Below, piece by piece: positions 17,790 through 27,834 of a DNA stretch of 63,001 nt (position 1 is the first letter of the stretch; every line of letters begins with the position of its first letter). The notes beneath the pieces were generated by a model. That model did no database searches. It saw only the letters and a program-made list of their open reading frames with translations, and was not told where the DNA came from. This stretch comes from an uncultured Eubacteriales bacterium (GTDB lineage Bacteria; Bacillota; Clostridia; Christensenellales; Borkfalkiaceae). The position numbers were made by a program, and so were the translations under genes. The stretch lies in NCBI GenBank assembly GCA_949747905.1, contig CATKEF010000039.1, forward strand, positions 1 through 63,001, read 5' to 3'.

Positions 17790-20700
17790 ATGAATTTACC
17801 TGTTCAAAAGTATGGCAAAACCGAAAGGAGGAAGTTCGGAAAAATAAACGAAGTTATCGACATTCCCGACCTTGTCGAGATTCAGAAGTCGAGTTACAAT
17901 TCGTTTATCAAAGACGGCATTACCGAAGTTTTCGAGGACTTTATGCCGATAACCGACTATTCCGACCATTACGAGCTCTATTTTCTCAATCACTGGTTTG
18001 ACGAAAAACCCAAGTATGACGAGAAAGAGTGCCGTAACCGCGACGCGACGTACGCGTTGCCTATGCACGTTACCGTAAGGCTCGTCAATAAAGTCAAGGG
18101 CGAAATTCTCGACCAGACGGTATTTATGGGCGAGTTCCCGCTTATGACGGATTCGGGTTCGTTTATCATTAACGGCGCCGAGCGAGTTATAGTCTCTCAG
18201 CTCGTCCGTTCTCCCGGAGTTTACAACGCTTCTTCGCGTGACAAGACGGGCAAGGAGATTTTCGGCACCACCGTTATTCCCAACCGCGGCGCATGGTTGG
18301 AGCTCGAACAGAACGTGGACAATACCGGAAACGTTACATTGTGGGTTCACGTCGACAGAAAACGTAAAATCGCGGCGACAGTGCTTTTGCGTGCGCTCGG
18401 TTTCGGTTCGGACAGAGCGCTGACCGATTTGTTCGCCGGCGAAAAAATAATCGAAAATACCATTGCCAAGGATACGACCAAGTCGGAGTCGGCCGGGCTT
18501 ATAGAGTTGTATCGCAGACTTCGTCCCGGCGAAGTTCCCACCGAGGCGTCCGTTAAACAGCATCTCAACAACCTGTTCTTCGACCCCCGCCGTTACGACG
18601 TCGTAAAAGTCGGACGTTATAAATTCAATAAAAAGCTCAATCTTGCGTACAGACTTCCCGGCTGCAAACTTGCCGAGGATGTATTTAATCCCGAAACGGG
18701 CGAAGTTCTCGGACACAAGGGCGACATCGTCTCCGAAGCTCAGGCAGTCGAAATGCAGGACTGCGGCGTCAACGAAGTTTTCGTGCTTGTATCCGACCCC
18801 GAACAGGGAGAAATCAAACACAAAATCATCGCGAACAACACCGTCAATTTCAGCGCCGTCAGCAATAAAAACCGCAAGGCGTTCGGACTGTTGCCCGCCA
18901 TATATTACCCGAATTTCAAGTTTATGAAACAGCTTGCCGCGGAATGCGCGGAAGCTAAGATAGAGGAAGTGGCGGAAAAATATGCGGAAGAAATAAACGC
19001 GATTTATTACGCTGCGGAAGTTCCCGAAAGCGAGGACGAAAAGCCCGAGGACAAGCGTAACAGAGAAAAGCGTCGCGAGCAGCGCATCAAATTCGTCAAC
19101 GCCTGCAAACTCTTCAACGAGCTCCTCGAAAGCGACAGAGAAGTGTTCGAAGAGGACGAAAAGAAGGCAATCAAGCCCGTCATCGAAAAGCTCAATCACA
19201 AACATATAACGGTAGACGATATCGTCGCCGCCATATCCACCAATATCGATTTACAGTACGGCATCGGCACGATAGACAATATCGACCACCTCGGCAACCG
19301 CCGCGTGCGTTCTGTCGGCGAACTCTTGCAGAATCAGCTCAGAATAGGTATTGCAAGACTGGAAAAACTCATAAAAGAGCGTATGGCTACGCAGGACGCC
19401 ATGGACGTGACTCCTTCGGCTCTCGTAAACGTGCGCCCCGTATCCGCGGTAATACGCGAATTCTTCGGTTCTTCGCAGCTCTCTCAGTTCATGGACCAGA
19501 CCAACCCCGCCGCGGAGCTTACACATAAGAGAAAACTTTCCGCTCTAGGTCCCGGAGGACTTAACCGCGACAGAGCCACTTTCGAAGTGCGCGACGTTCA
19601 CCATTCGCATTACGGTAGATTGTGCCCCATAGAGACGCCCGAAGGTCAGAACATCGGTCTTATTTCCTCGCTCGCGACTTTCTCCAAAGTCAACGAGTTC
19701 GGCTTCATCATGAGCCCGTACAGAAAGGTGGAACATACTTTCGACGAAGAGGGCAGAGTTACCGATACTTTCGTTACTGAAAAAGTCGATTATCTCACAG
19801 CGGACGAAGAGGACAGATATATCGTTGCTCAGGCGAATGAACCGCTTGACGAGAACAACAGATTCGTCAACGCGCACATAGGTTGCCGTCACCGCGATTT
19901 GATTACCCAGTATACGCCCGACAAGATGGATTATATGGACGTTTCGCCCAAGCAGCTTGTTTCGGTTGCGACTGCGCTTATTCCTTTCCTCGAAAACGAC
20001 GATACCAACCGTGCTTTGATGGGCTCCAACATGCAGCGACAGGCAGTTCCTCTCATGAAGACGGAATCCGCGATAGTCGCGACGGGTATAGAGGATGCTA
20101 TAGCGCGCGACAGCGGAGTGCTTGTACGTGCAAAAAATGCGGGCGTTGCAGTGGGCGTAAGTTCGGACTGTATAAAAATTCAGGAAGAAAACGGACTTAT
20201 TTCCGAATATCCGTTGAAGAAGTTCGAACGTTCCAACCAGGGCACATGTCTAAATCAGCGTCCCATAATAAATACGGGAGACAAAGTTGCGGCAGGCGAG
20301 ATTATAGCCGACGGTCCCGCGACTAACAACGGCGAGCTTGCGCTCGGTAAAAACATACTCATTGCATATATGGAATGGGAAGGCTACAATTACGAAGACG
20401 CCATTCTCATTTCCGAAAAACTCGTACAGGACGACGTGTTCACATCCATTCATATCGAGGAACACGAAACCGAGGCGAGGGATACAAAACTCGGCGCGGA
20501 AGAAATTACGCGCGACATACCCAACGTATCCGAAGACGCGCTCAAAGATTTGGACGCGGACGGAATTATCAGAGTGGGTGCCGAAGTTCAGCCCGGCGAC
20601 ATACTGGTCGGTAAAGTTACCCCCAAGGGCGAGACCGAGCTTACTCCCGAAGAGAGACTTCTTCGTGCGATATTCGGCGAAAAGGCGAGAGAAGTGCGCG

Positions 20701-21875
20701 ACACCTCCCTTAAAGTCCCTCACGGCGAAGGTGGTATAGTAGTCGACGTCAAAGTATTCACGCGCGAGAACAAGGACGAACTTTCGCCGGGCGTAAGCAA
20801 ATTGGTTCGCGTATATATAGCGCAGAAACGTAAAATTCAGGTCGGCGACAAGATGGCGGGACGTCACGGAAACAAGGGCGTTATCTCTCGTGTGCTTCCT
20901 CAGGCGGATATGCCTTTCCTTGCGGACGGAACTCCTTTACAGATAGTTCTTAACCCTCTCGGCGTTCCTTCGCGTATGAACATCGGACAGGTGCTCGAAG
21001 TTCACCTCGGTCTTGTGTGTAAACAGCTCGGCTGGAAGATAGCGACGCCCGTTTTCGACGGCGCTACCGAGCAGGACATCAAGCATTTGTTCCAGGAAAA
21101 CAACATACTCAATCCCGAGGGCAAAGTTGACGGCAAAATACAGGTTTACGACGGCAGAACGGGCGAGCCTTTCGAAAACAGGGTCACGGTGGGCGTGCAG
21201 TATATGATTAAGCTCATTCACCTTGTTGACGACAAGATTCACGCGCGTTCAATCGGACCTTACAGTCTCGTCACGCAGCAGCCGCTCGGCGGTAAAGCGC
21301 AGTTCGGCGGTCAGCGTTTCGGCGAAATGGAAGTCTGGGCGCTCGAAGCCTACGGCGCGGCGCATATTTTGCAGGAAATTCTTACAGTAAAATCGGACGA
21401 CATCGTCGGAAGAGTAAAAACATACGAAAGTATCGTTAAAGGCAACAACATATCCGAGCCCGGAATTCCCGAAGCGTTCAAAGTGCTTTTAAAAGAGTTG
21501 CAGTCGCTTGCGCTCGACGTAAAGGTTCTCACGGAGAGCGGGGAAGAACTCATCATCCGCGAACTCGACGACGAGGACGACCAGATTCCTTCCGCACGCC
21601 AGCGCGAAGAACGTGAACGCGAGGATAAAATACCCGAAGAGGAGCTCGATATCGTCGGACAGGAAGACGAAGAAGACGACATCGACATCGGGTCGATTTC
21701 CATTTTCGACAACGACGAGGACGACTTTGCGAGCAAGGAACTCTTCACCGACGACGATATGGACGACCTCGAGGACGAGGATTTGGACAAATTCACTCTC
21801 TTTGACGAAGACGAGGACGACGATACGTCCAATCTTTTCGACGAAGACGAAAAAGACGGCGGCGACGAAGAGTAA
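17790..21875 (+). CDS. rpoB: RNA polymerase beta subunit RpoB
   Basis: Forms the catalytic core of RNA polymerase with RpoC and two alpha subunits. The 1361 residues carry the expected landmarks: [16 protein letters not shown] in the rifampicin region, [21 protein letters not shown], and [10 protein letters not shown] near the C-terminal third. It is longer than typical for Bacillota for two reasons. A charged insert sits at about residues 385-455, and an acidic tail of about 90 residues runs from about 1270 to the end, dominated by Asp and Glu. In E. coli numbering, Arg529 of the rifampicin pocket is Lys here. AAGGAG precedes the ATG. rplJ-rplL are not upstream, so rpoBC has its own promoter. 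Confidence 0.98.
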   Translation: MNLPVQKYGKTERRKFGKINEVIDIPDLVEIQKSSYNSFIKDGITEVFEDFMPITDYSDHYELYFLNHWFDEKPKYDEKECRNRDATYALPMHVTVRLVNKVKGEILDQTVFMGEFPLMTDSGSFIINGAERVIVSQLVRSPGVYNASSRDKTGKEIFGTTVIPNRGAWLELEQNVDNTGNVTLWVHVDRKRKIAATVLLRALGFGSDRALTDLFAGEKIIENTIAKDTTKSESAGLIELYRRLRPGEVPTEASVKQHLNNLFFDPRRYDVVKVGRYKFNKKLNLAYRLPGCKLAEDVFNPETGEVLGHKGDIVSEAQAVEMQDCGVNEVFVLVSDPEQGEIKHKIIANNTVNFSAVSNKNRKAFGLLPAIYYPNFKFMKQLAAECAEAKIEEVAEKYAEEINAIYYAAEVPESEDEKPEDKRNREKRREQRIKFVNACKLFNELLESDREVFEEDEKKAIKPVIEKLNHKHITVDDIVAAISTNIDLQYGIGTIDNIDHLGNRRVRSVGELLQNQLRIGIARLEKLIKERMATQDAMDVTPSALVNVRPVSAVIREFFGSSQLSQFMDQTNPAAELTHKRKLSALGPGGLNRDRATFEVRDVHHSHYGRLCPIETPEGQNIGLISSLATFSKVNEFGFIMSPYRKVEHTFDEEGRVTDTFVTEKVDYLTADEEDRYIVAQANEPLDENNRFVNAHIGCRHRDLITQYTPDKMDYMDVSPKQLVSVATALIPFLENDDTNRALMGSNMQRQAVPLMKTESAIVATGIEDAIARDSGVLVRAKNAGVAVGVSSDCIKIQEENGLISEYPLKKFERSNQGTCLNQRPIINTGDKVAAGEIIADGPATNNGELALGKNILIAYMEWEGYNYEDAILISEKLVQDDVFTSIHIEEHETEARDTKLGAEEITRDIPNVSEDALKDLDADGIIRVGAEVQPGDILVGKVTPKGETELTPEERLLRAIFGEKAREVRDTSLKVPHGEGGIVVDVKVFTRENKDELSPGVSKLVRVYIAQKRKIQVGDKMAGRHGNKGVISRVLPQADMPFLADGTPLQIVLNPLGVPSRMNIGQVLEVHLGLVCKQLGWKIATPVFDGATEQDIKHLFQENNILNPEGKVDGKIQVYDGRTGEPFENRVTVGVQYMIKLIHLVDDKIHARSIGPYSLVTQQPLGGKAQFGGQRFGEMEVWALEAYGAAHILQEILTVKSDDIVGRVKTYESIVKGNNISEPGIPEAFKVLLKELQSLALDVKVLTESGEELIIRELDDEDDQIPSARQREEREREDKIPEEELDIVGQEDEEDDIDIGSISIFDNDEDDFASKELFTDDDMDDLEDEDLDKFTLFDEDEDDDTSNLFDEDEKDGGDEE

Positions 21876-21887
21876 GGGAGGTATATA

Positions 21888-24800
21888 ATGTTCGAATTAA
21901 ACGATTTCAATTCAATTAAAATCAGCGTGGCGTCTCCCGAAAAAATAAGGGAACTTTCCAAGGGTGAGGTGACAAAACCCGAAACGATAAATTACAGAAC
22001 GCAGAAGCCCGAAAAGGACGGACTTTTCTGCGAACGCATTTTCGGACCGATGAAGGACTGGGAATGCCACTGCGGAAAATACAAGCGTATACGCTATAAG
22101 GGTATAACCTGCGAAAAGTGCGGAGTTGAAGTAACCCGCGCGAAAGTCAGACGCGAGAGAATGGGACACATAGAGCTTGCCGCTCCCGTATCCCATATCT
22201 GGTATTTCCGCGGCGTACCTTCAAGAATAGGTCTCATGCTCGATATGAGCCCCAAAGCGCTCGAACAGGTAATATATTTCGCGGCGTACGTGGTAATCGA
22301 CCCGGGCAATATCCCCATTCTCGAATACAAACAGGTAATAAACGATAAAGAACTCCGTGAAATTGAGGAAAAATACGGCGACAGCGAGCATACGGGACTT
22401 AAAGTCGGTATGGGCGCGGAAGCCATAAGAGAGCTTCTTATGGCGGTGGACCTCGACAAGGAGTGCGAAGAGACCAAACAGATTATAGAGACCGGCACGG
22501 CGGCGCAGAAGCGCGTCAAGGCGGTTAAGAGAATAGAGATTCTCGAATCTTTCAGAAAGAGCGGCAACCGCCCCGAATGGATGATTCTGACCGTGCTTCC
22601 CGTACTTCCTCCCGACCTCCGTCCCATGGTTCAGCTCGACGGCGGAAGATTTGCTTCCTCCGACCTGAACGACCTGTACAGAAGAGTAATAAACCGCAAC
22701 AACCGTCTTAAACGTATGATAGAACTCGGCGCGCCCGATATGATTGTCAAGAACGAAAAGAGAATGTTGCAGGAAGCTGTAGATGCACTCATTGACAACG
22801 GCAGACGCGGCAAGGCGCTTTCCGGACCTTCGAACAGAGAATTAAAATCTCTTTCCGGGATGCTTCGCGGTAAACAGGGACGTTTCCGTCAAAACCTTCT
22901 CGGTAAACGTGTCGACTATTCCGGTCGTTCGGTTATCGTCGTAGGACCCGAATTAAAACTCTATCAGTGCGGACTTCCCAAGGAAATGGCGATTGAGCTT
23001 TTCAAGCCGTTCGTAATGAAGAAGCTCGTGGAAAGCGGTCAGTGCCACAATATCAAGAGCGCAAAGCGCACGGTGGAAAAGGCAAAACCGCTCGTATGGG
23101 ACGTACTAGAAGATGTTATAAAGGAACATCCCGTTCTTTTGAACCGTGCTCCCACGTTGCACAGACTTTCCATACAGGCTTTCGAACCCGTGCTCATCGA
23201 GGGCAGAGCAATCAAAATTCACCCGCTTGTCTGTACGGCGTTCAATGCCGACTTCGACGGCGACCAGATGGCGGTACACGTACCCCTCTCCGTAGAAGCG
23301 CAGGCGGAAGCAAGATTTTTGATGCTTTCATCCAACAATATATTGAAACTTTCGGACGGTAAACCGGTAATGCAGCCGGCGCAGGATATGGTTCTCGGCG
23401 CTTATTATCTCACGATTATAAGACGCGAAGAGGGCAAGTATTACCGTTGGGGCGGAGACAGATATTACGAGTGCGAGGAAGGCGAGGACGGAGCGGAGAT
23501 TTACACTCCCAACGCCTACATTTCCGAGGATGAAGCGATGGTTGCGTACCAGCTCAAACTCGTGCATATGCAGGACGAAATCAAAGTTCGCAGAACAGTC
23601 GTTATCGACGACCCGAAATCTCCTTACGACGGCGAGACGGTGACGGGTATCGTCAAGACGACGGTCGGCAGAATAATATTCAACAACGAAATGCCGCAGG
23701 ATTTGGGCTTTGTAAAACGTGCGGATAAGGACGATTATCTTAAATTCGAAATCTCCTACGAGTTCCTCGGCAAGTCCGTAGCCGTCGGCAAGAAACAGCT
23801 CGGTAGAATAGTAGAGCGCTGTTTCCACACGGGCGGCGCTGCGAGAGCTGCCGACGTGCTCGATAAAATCAAATCGCTCGGATATAAATATTCGACTATC
23901 GGCGCCGTTACCACTTCGGTTTTCGATATGCATATTCCCGACGCGAAGAAGCAGATTGTCGAAGAAACGGAAAACAAAGTTTTAAGTATAGAGAAAAAGT
24001 TCCAGAGAGGACTTTTGAGAGAGGAAGAGCGTTACAACGCGGTAATCAACGCCTGGGACGAAGCGACGGACAAAGTTACCGACGCGCTCAAAGGCTCGCT
24101 CGATAAGTTCAATCCAATATGGATGATGGCGGATTCGGGCGCCCGCGGTTCCATCGACCAGATGAAACAGCTTTCCGGTATGCGCGGACTGATGGTTAAC
24201 CCTCAGGGTAAGAAAATAGAAGTACCCGTTAAGTCGTGTTTCAGACAGGGACTTTCCGTTTTGGAATACTTCATTTCATCGCACGGCGGACGTAAAGGTC
24301 TCGCCGATACGGCGCTTAAAACGGCGGACTCCGGTTACCTTACCAGACGTCTTGTAGACGTTTCCCAGGACGTAATCGTCCGTGAGGACGACTGTATGGC
24401 GGGAAGCAAAAAGCCCCGCGGAATGATTGTCAAAGCGATTATCGGTTCCAACGGAGAAATAATTGAGGGACTCGAGGACAGAATTCAGGGAAGATTTGTT
24501 GCCGAGGACGTAAAGGACAAAGAGGGCAACCTTATTGTCGCTCAGAACTGTTTCGTTGACGATGCGATTGCAAAGAAAATAATTGCAGCAGGCATAGAAC
24601 AGGTTGCTATCCGTTCGGTATTCACCTGTAATTCGCGTTACGGCGTATGTGCAAAGTGCTACGGCAAGAACATGGCGACCAACACCCCCGTTCAGGCGGG
24701 CGAAGCGGTCGGCGTTATTGCCGCTCAGTCTATCGGCGAACCCGGTACGCAGCTTACCATGCGTACGTTCCATACGGGCGGTATCGCTGCGACGGGAGAC

Positions 24801-25568
24801 ATTACTCAGGGTCTTCCCCGTGTAGAAGAGCTTTTCGAAGCGCGTAAACCCAAGGGTTGTTCCACCCTCTGCGAAGTTTCGGGCGTCGTTACGGTGGACG
24901 ACAAGGATAATCTCAAACACGTAATTGTTCGCGACCCTTCCACTAACGAAATCAAAAAGGAATATTCCCTTCCTTTCAATGCGGAATTGCATGTAAAGAC
25001 GGGCGACAACGTAGAGCCCGGCACCGTATTGAACACCGGTTCGGTTTACCCTCAGGATATTCTGAGAATTTCGGGCGTAAAGGGAGTTCAGGACTATATT
25101 CTCGAACAGGTTCAGTCCGTTTACCGTTCGCAGGGCGTTGACATTAACGATAAACACATCGAAATAATCGTACGTCAGATGCTCAGAAAAGTAAGAATAG
25201 AGAGCGCCGGTTCAACCGACCTTCTCCCGGGAGAAACCGTCGATATGTTCGGCGTGGAAGAGGAGAACAGAAAGGCAATCGAAAACGGCGGTACACCCGC
25301 TCTTCAAAAGCGCGTATTGCTCGGAATTACCAAAGCAGCGCTTTCAACCGATTCCTTCCTTTCCGCAGCTTCGTTCCAGGAAACGGCGAGAGTGCTTACC
25401 GACGCCGCAATCAAGAACAAGGTCGACCCGCTTATCGGTCTCAAAGAGAACGTTATAATCGGTAAACTTATTCCCGCGGGCACGGGCGTGAAAGAGTATA
25501 AGAGCATGTCTCCCGTAATAAATTCTTCTTTTAACAGCATTGTGGCTTTGGAAGCGGAGACAGAGTAA
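21888..25568 (+). CDS. rpoC: RNA polymerase beta' subunit RpoC
   Basis: The clamp and catalytic subunit of RNA polymerase. At 1226 residues it has Bacillota length and lacks the large proteobacterial insertion. Visible landmarks are the N-terminal zinc ribbon (CHCGKYK...CEKCG, about residues 60-80), the magnesium-binding [12 protein letters not shown] near residue 453, and the second zinc site with C..CAKCYG near 920. The trigger-loop region MRTFHTGG lies near 965. It begins 12 bases after rpoB with GGGAGG upstream, so the subunits are made from one message. A perfect terminator hairpin follows at 25642. Confidence 0.98.
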   Translation: MFELNDFNSIKISVASPEKIRELSKGEVTKPETINYRTQKPEKDGLFCERIFGPMKDWECHCGKYKRIRYKGITCEKCGVEVTRAKVRRERMGHIELAAPVSHIWYFRGVPSRIGLMLDMSPKALEQVIYFAAYVVIDPGNIPILEYKQVINDKELREIEEKYGDSEHTGLKVGMGAEAIRELLMAVDLDKECEETKQIIETGTAAQKRVKAVKRIEILESFRKSGNRPEWMILTVLPVLPPDLRPMVQLDGGRFASSDLNDLYRRVINRNNRLKRMIELGAPDMIVKNEKRMLQEAVDALIDNGRRGKALSGPSNRELKSLSGMLRGKQGRFRQNLLGKRVDYSGRSVIVVGPELKLYQCGLPKEMAIELFKPFVMKKLVESGQCHNIKSAKRTVEKAKPLVWDVLEDVIKEHPVLLNRAPTLHRLSIQAFEPVLIEGRAIKIHPLVCTAFNADFDGDQMAVHVPLSVEAQAEARFLMLSSNNILKLSDGKPVMQPAQDMVLGAYYLTIIRREEGKYYRWGGDRYYECEEGEDGAEIYTPNAYISEDEAMVAYQLKLVHMQDEIKVRRTVVIDDPKSPYDGETVTGIVKTTVGRIIFNNEMPQDLGFVKRADKDDYLKFEISYEFLGKSVAVGKKQLGRIVERCFHTGGAARAADVLDKIKSLGYKYSTIGAVTTSVFDMHIPDAKKQIVEETENKVLSIEKKFQRGLLREEERYNAVINAWDEATDKVTDALKGSLDKFNPIWMMADSGARGSIDQMKQLSGMRGLMVNPQGKKIEVPVKSCFRQGLSVLEYFISSHGGRKGLADTALKTADSGYLTRRLVDVSQDVIVREDDCMAGSKKPRGMIVKAIIGSNGEIIEGLEDRIQGRFVAEDVKDKEGNLIVAQNCFVDDAIAKKIIAAGIEQVAIRSVFTCNSRYGVCAKCYGKNMATNTPVQAGEAVGVIAAQSIGEPGTQLTMRTFHTGGIAATGDITQGLPRVEELFEARKPKGCSTLCEVSGVVTVDDKDNLKHVIVRDPSTNEIKKEYSLPFNAELHVKTGDNVEPGTVLNTGSVYPQDILRISGVKGVQDYILEQVQSVYRSQGVDINDKHIEIIVRQMLRKVRIESAGSTDLLPGETVDMFGVEEENRKAIENGGTPALQKRVLLGITKAALSTDSFLSAASFQETARVLTDAAIKNKVDPLIGLKENVIIGKLIPAGTGVKEYKSMSPVINSSFNSIVALEAETE

Positions 25569-25572
25569 TTTT

Positions 25573-25632
25573 CAGACCCTTCGGCAAGCCTCAGAGTGAC
25601 AGAAACGTCATTCCGAGCAAGGCGAGGAATCC
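25573..25632. repeat. Dispersed repeat pair after rpoC
   Basis: ACCCTTCGGCAAGCCTCAGA-GTGAC is followed by CGTCATTCCGAGCAAGGCGA-GGAATCC. These are the same two subtypes as at 14147-14204 but in inverse orientation. Confidence 0.75.
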
Positions 25633-25641
25633 AATAGTTTA

Positions 25642-25671
25642 AAAACGGCGCGGTTAATACCGCGCCGTTTT
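25642..25671 (+). terminator. Terminator of rpoB-rpoC
   Basis: Perfect 13-bp stem AAAACGGCGCGGT / ACCGCGCCGTTTT with loop TAAT. It lies downstream of a repeat pair rather than right after the stop. Confidence 0.85.
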
Positions 25672-25696
25672 AATTTATGTTAAGTTGCTTTATATC

Positions 25697-25735
25697 ATAA
25701 ATCCGCGGTGCAGCTTTGATGCACCGCGGATTTAT
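25697..25735 (-). terminator. Terminator of the DUF368 gene
   Basis: Perfect 16-bp stem (ATAAATCCGCGGTGCA and its complement) with a seven-base loop, a few bases beyond the minus-strand stop at 25741. On the minus strand the stem's last bases are followed by a short T-rich stretch. Confidence 0.7.
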
Positions 25736-25740
25736 TAAAA

Positions 25741-26661
25741 TTATTCCGATTTATCCGTATCTGTTTCCAAAGGCATATGTTCCGTCTTTGATTTGCGCGA
25801 TTCGGCATACGAAGTAAGCGCAAAAGTCGCAATGGCTCCCGCAACGCAGAGGAGGACGCCTATACCTATGTGCAAGGGGGTGCATGTTTCATAGGGAGGG
25901 AAGTTCGAGGGATACGTTATAAATATTGCCGGTATCGACCCTATAACAAAACCTATAATCGCCCAGTACGTCGCCCTCGGGAATTTCATAAAAAAGAATT
26001 TCATTAATCTTGCGATACTGAAGAATCCCGCAATAAGTCCTGCGGCAAACAGAAACAGAACCAAAAACGAATGTCCGAACGCCGATGTAAAAAGCGCCTT
26101 AATTGTGTTTAAAACGGGTTGATAGTAGCCGCAAATCAGAAGGAGCATCGACCCGCTTATTCCGGGCACTACCAATGCGCACGAGGCGAGCGCGCCCATA
26201 ACGATAAGCAAGAAATAACCGTAAACAGGCATATCGTTGCCGAGGTTGACGTCGCCGAGAGAGGGTATGAAACATATCCCTATTACGACCGCAAGCGGTA
26301 TAACTACCGAGATAACGTCGGTTTTTTTAAAACCCTGTTTAATTCCGTCTTTGAAGAGTTTGGGGAACGACCCGAGCATCAGTCCCGCAAAAAGCAGGAC
26401 GGTGGGGAGAGGCGCGGCTTCTAAAAGTATGGTAAGCGGAATATAGATTGCCGCGAATGCCAGTACTGCGCCTAAAAGAATGGGTAGCAGAAATGAAATA
26501 CTGTTTTTAAAGTCTCGCCGCAAACCGCTAATCGAAGAAATGAGGCGGTCGTATTTATTAAAAAGTACGGCTACGGTGCCGCCGCTGACGCCCGGTATAA
26601 TCATTGCAACGCCTATCGCCGCGCCGCAACCGAGATTTATAAAAAAATTTTTAATGTTCAT
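25741..26661 (-). CDS. DUF368 (PopT-type) polyprenyl-phosphate transporter
   Basis: A 306-residue membrane protein with about eight hydrophobic helices. Two similar halves each carry a PGVSGG/PGISGS loop: GVAMIIPGVSGGT near residue 20 and ALVVPGISGSMLLL near residue 165. This inverted-repeat pattern is the DUF368 signature. Members have been shown to return undecaprenyl phosphate across the membrane so it can be re-used for wall and glycan synthesis. That role would serve the lipid-linked glycan genes elsewhere in the window. It is a single-gene unit with a consensus promoter and a strong terminator. The family is clear; the substrate follows from characterised members. Confidence 0.85.
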   Translation of the reverse strand: MNIKNFFINLGCGAAIGVAMIIPGVSGGTVAVLFNKYDRLISSISGLRRDFKNSISFLLPILLGAVLAFAAIYIPLTILLEAAPLPTVLLFAGLMLGSFPKLFKDGIKQGFKKTDVISVVIPLAVVIGICFIPSLGDVNLGNDMPVYGYFLLIVMGALASCALVVPGISGSMLLLICGYYQPVLNTIKALFTSAFGHSFLVLFLFAAGLIAGFFSIARLMKFFFMKFPRATYWAIIGFVIGSIPAIFITYPSNFPPYETCTPLHIGIGVLLCVAGAIATFALTSYAESRKSKTEHMPLETDTDKSE

Positions 26662-26692
26662 ATAGCTCTTGAAGTATTGAAATGACTATATT

Positions 26693-26721
26693 ATTATAAT
26701 ATAGTTATACGTTTAAGTCAA
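26693..26721 (-). promoter_or_regulatory. Promoter of the DUF368 gene
   Basis: On the minus strand TTGACT (26721-26716), a 17-bp spacer and TATAAT (26698-26693), about 32 bases before the start codon. Confidence 0.85.
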
Positions 26722-26739
26722 TTCGATAATTCTTAAAAA

Positions 26740-26769
26740 ACGGCATAGGCTTTATAAAACCTATGCCGT
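26740..26769 (-). terminator. Terminator downstream of the EFR1 gene
   Basis: ACGGCATAGG / CCTATGCCGT stem with a ten-base loop. On the minus strand it is followed by TTTTTTAAG, so it would stop transcription of the epimerase-EFR1 operon after the repeat cluster 26805-26934. Confidence 0.7.
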
Positions 26770-26804
26770 AATTCTTATTTCGATTGTTTTTTGGAGTTTA
26801 CATA

Positions 26805-26934
26805 TTCTTCACTGCGTTCAGAATGACGTGTGACATTAGAATGACTGTGATGTTCGGAATGACGAAACTAGTCACTATGACGAACCTGGTCACTATAACG
26901 CTGTCACCCTGAGCGAAGCGATGGGGTCTTATAA
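26805..26934. repeat. Dispersed repeat cluster
   Basis: TTCTTCACTGCGTTCAGAAT-GAC, short iterations of the type ACTATGACGAACCTGGTCAC, and GTCACCCTGAGCGAAGCGAT-GGGGTC. No gene is visible. It lies in the 3' untranslated part of the EFR1 message. Confidence 0.65.
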
Positions 26935-27834
26935 ATAATCTTTCACGTCGATTCCCGCTTCCGCAAGTCTTTTGTCGCATTCGTTATAGTATTTTTTATA
27001 TAGCTTGTAAATTCCTTTTGCATGTATCGGAACGTAAGGGAAAAGCAGACTGTCGTCGGCTTTCAGCTCGTTGAGTCTGTAACTTCCGTTTACTTTCCAG
27101 AACTTGAAAACTCCAACGTTGATTGCGTCCTTAGGACAGCCGAACGAACAGCCCATGCACAGGACGCAGTCGTGTCCGAATTTATATTTTCCGTCTTCGA
27201 TTTTTATGTTGTTCTGAGGGCACACGTTGACGCATTTACCGCAGTTGATGCATTTTTTCGGGTTCACCTTAAATGCGGGACCGTGCAGATGAGCGAAATG
27301 CTGCTCTATCCAGCGGATGGGAGGGCAGTAGAAAGTCTTTATGAACGGTTGACGTACTTTTTCGCGCTTTCCGTCCAGAATTTCGCGGCAATGCAAATCG
27401 GCGAGCGCGTGCGCGTATATCCACATCTGTTTCGCCATTTCGTCATTGTGTCGGTAAATCATATTGTACGGCATAACAATATGCCGCTCGGTCTCCACGT
27501 TGTAGCCTTTTTTTGTCAGGATATTTATGCATTCCTGGGAAGAGCAGTCGTTGACGTGTAAACCTTCTCCCGAAGTTTTGAATATGAACGTGCGCTTATT
27601 TTCGACGACGGGCAAGCCTTTACAGAATTTTAATGTCGGCTCGGGCGCGCTGAAAGCGTGAATGGGGTAACCTATTCCCACCAAGTCATATTCGTCGGGA
27701 GAGGGCGCTTCGCCGCTTTTTTCGGAAATGCGGTATATGTCAACCGAGTTTTCACCGCCTAAATATTGTTTATACAGATTCGCTACGGCAAGGGTGTTTC
27801 CCGTGCCGGAAAATACGTATAATATTACTTTCAT
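26929..27834 (-). CDS. EFR1-type flavodoxin-ferredoxin fusion protein
   Basis: A 301-residue cytoplasmic redox protein. The N-terminal half has a flavodoxin-like FMN loop (FSGTGNTLAVA, residues 8-18). The C-terminal part has two 4Fe-4S motifs, CINCGKCVNVCP and CVLCMGCSFGCP, around residues 195-240. This combination defines the EFR1 group common in anaerobic Bacillota, where it probably shuttles low-potential electrons; no member's substrate can be deduced here. Its ATG overlaps the stop of the epimerase gene by four bases (ATGA), so the two are translationally coupled and may act together. Both are transcribed from 29429. Confidence 0.8.
   Translation of the reverse strand: MKVILYVFSGTGNTLAVANLYKQYLGGENSVDIYRISEKSGEAPSPDEYDLVGIGYPIHAFSAPEPTLKFCKGLPVVENKRTFIFKTSGEGLHVNDCSSQECINILTKKGYNVETERHIVMPYNMIYRHNDEMAKQMWIYAHALADLHCREILDGKREKVRQPFIKTFYCPPIRWIEQHFAHLHGPAFKVNPKKCINCGKCVNVCPQNNIKIEDGKYKFGHDCVLCMGCSFGCPKDAINVGVFKFWKVNGSYRLNELKADDSLLFPYVPIHAKGIYKLYKKYYNECDKRLAEAGIDVKDYL

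Noticed and set aside
17585-18001. A 138-codon frame across the rpoB leader and start
   Set aside because: It runs out of frame into rpoB, is basic and low in complexity, and contains the leader hairpin.
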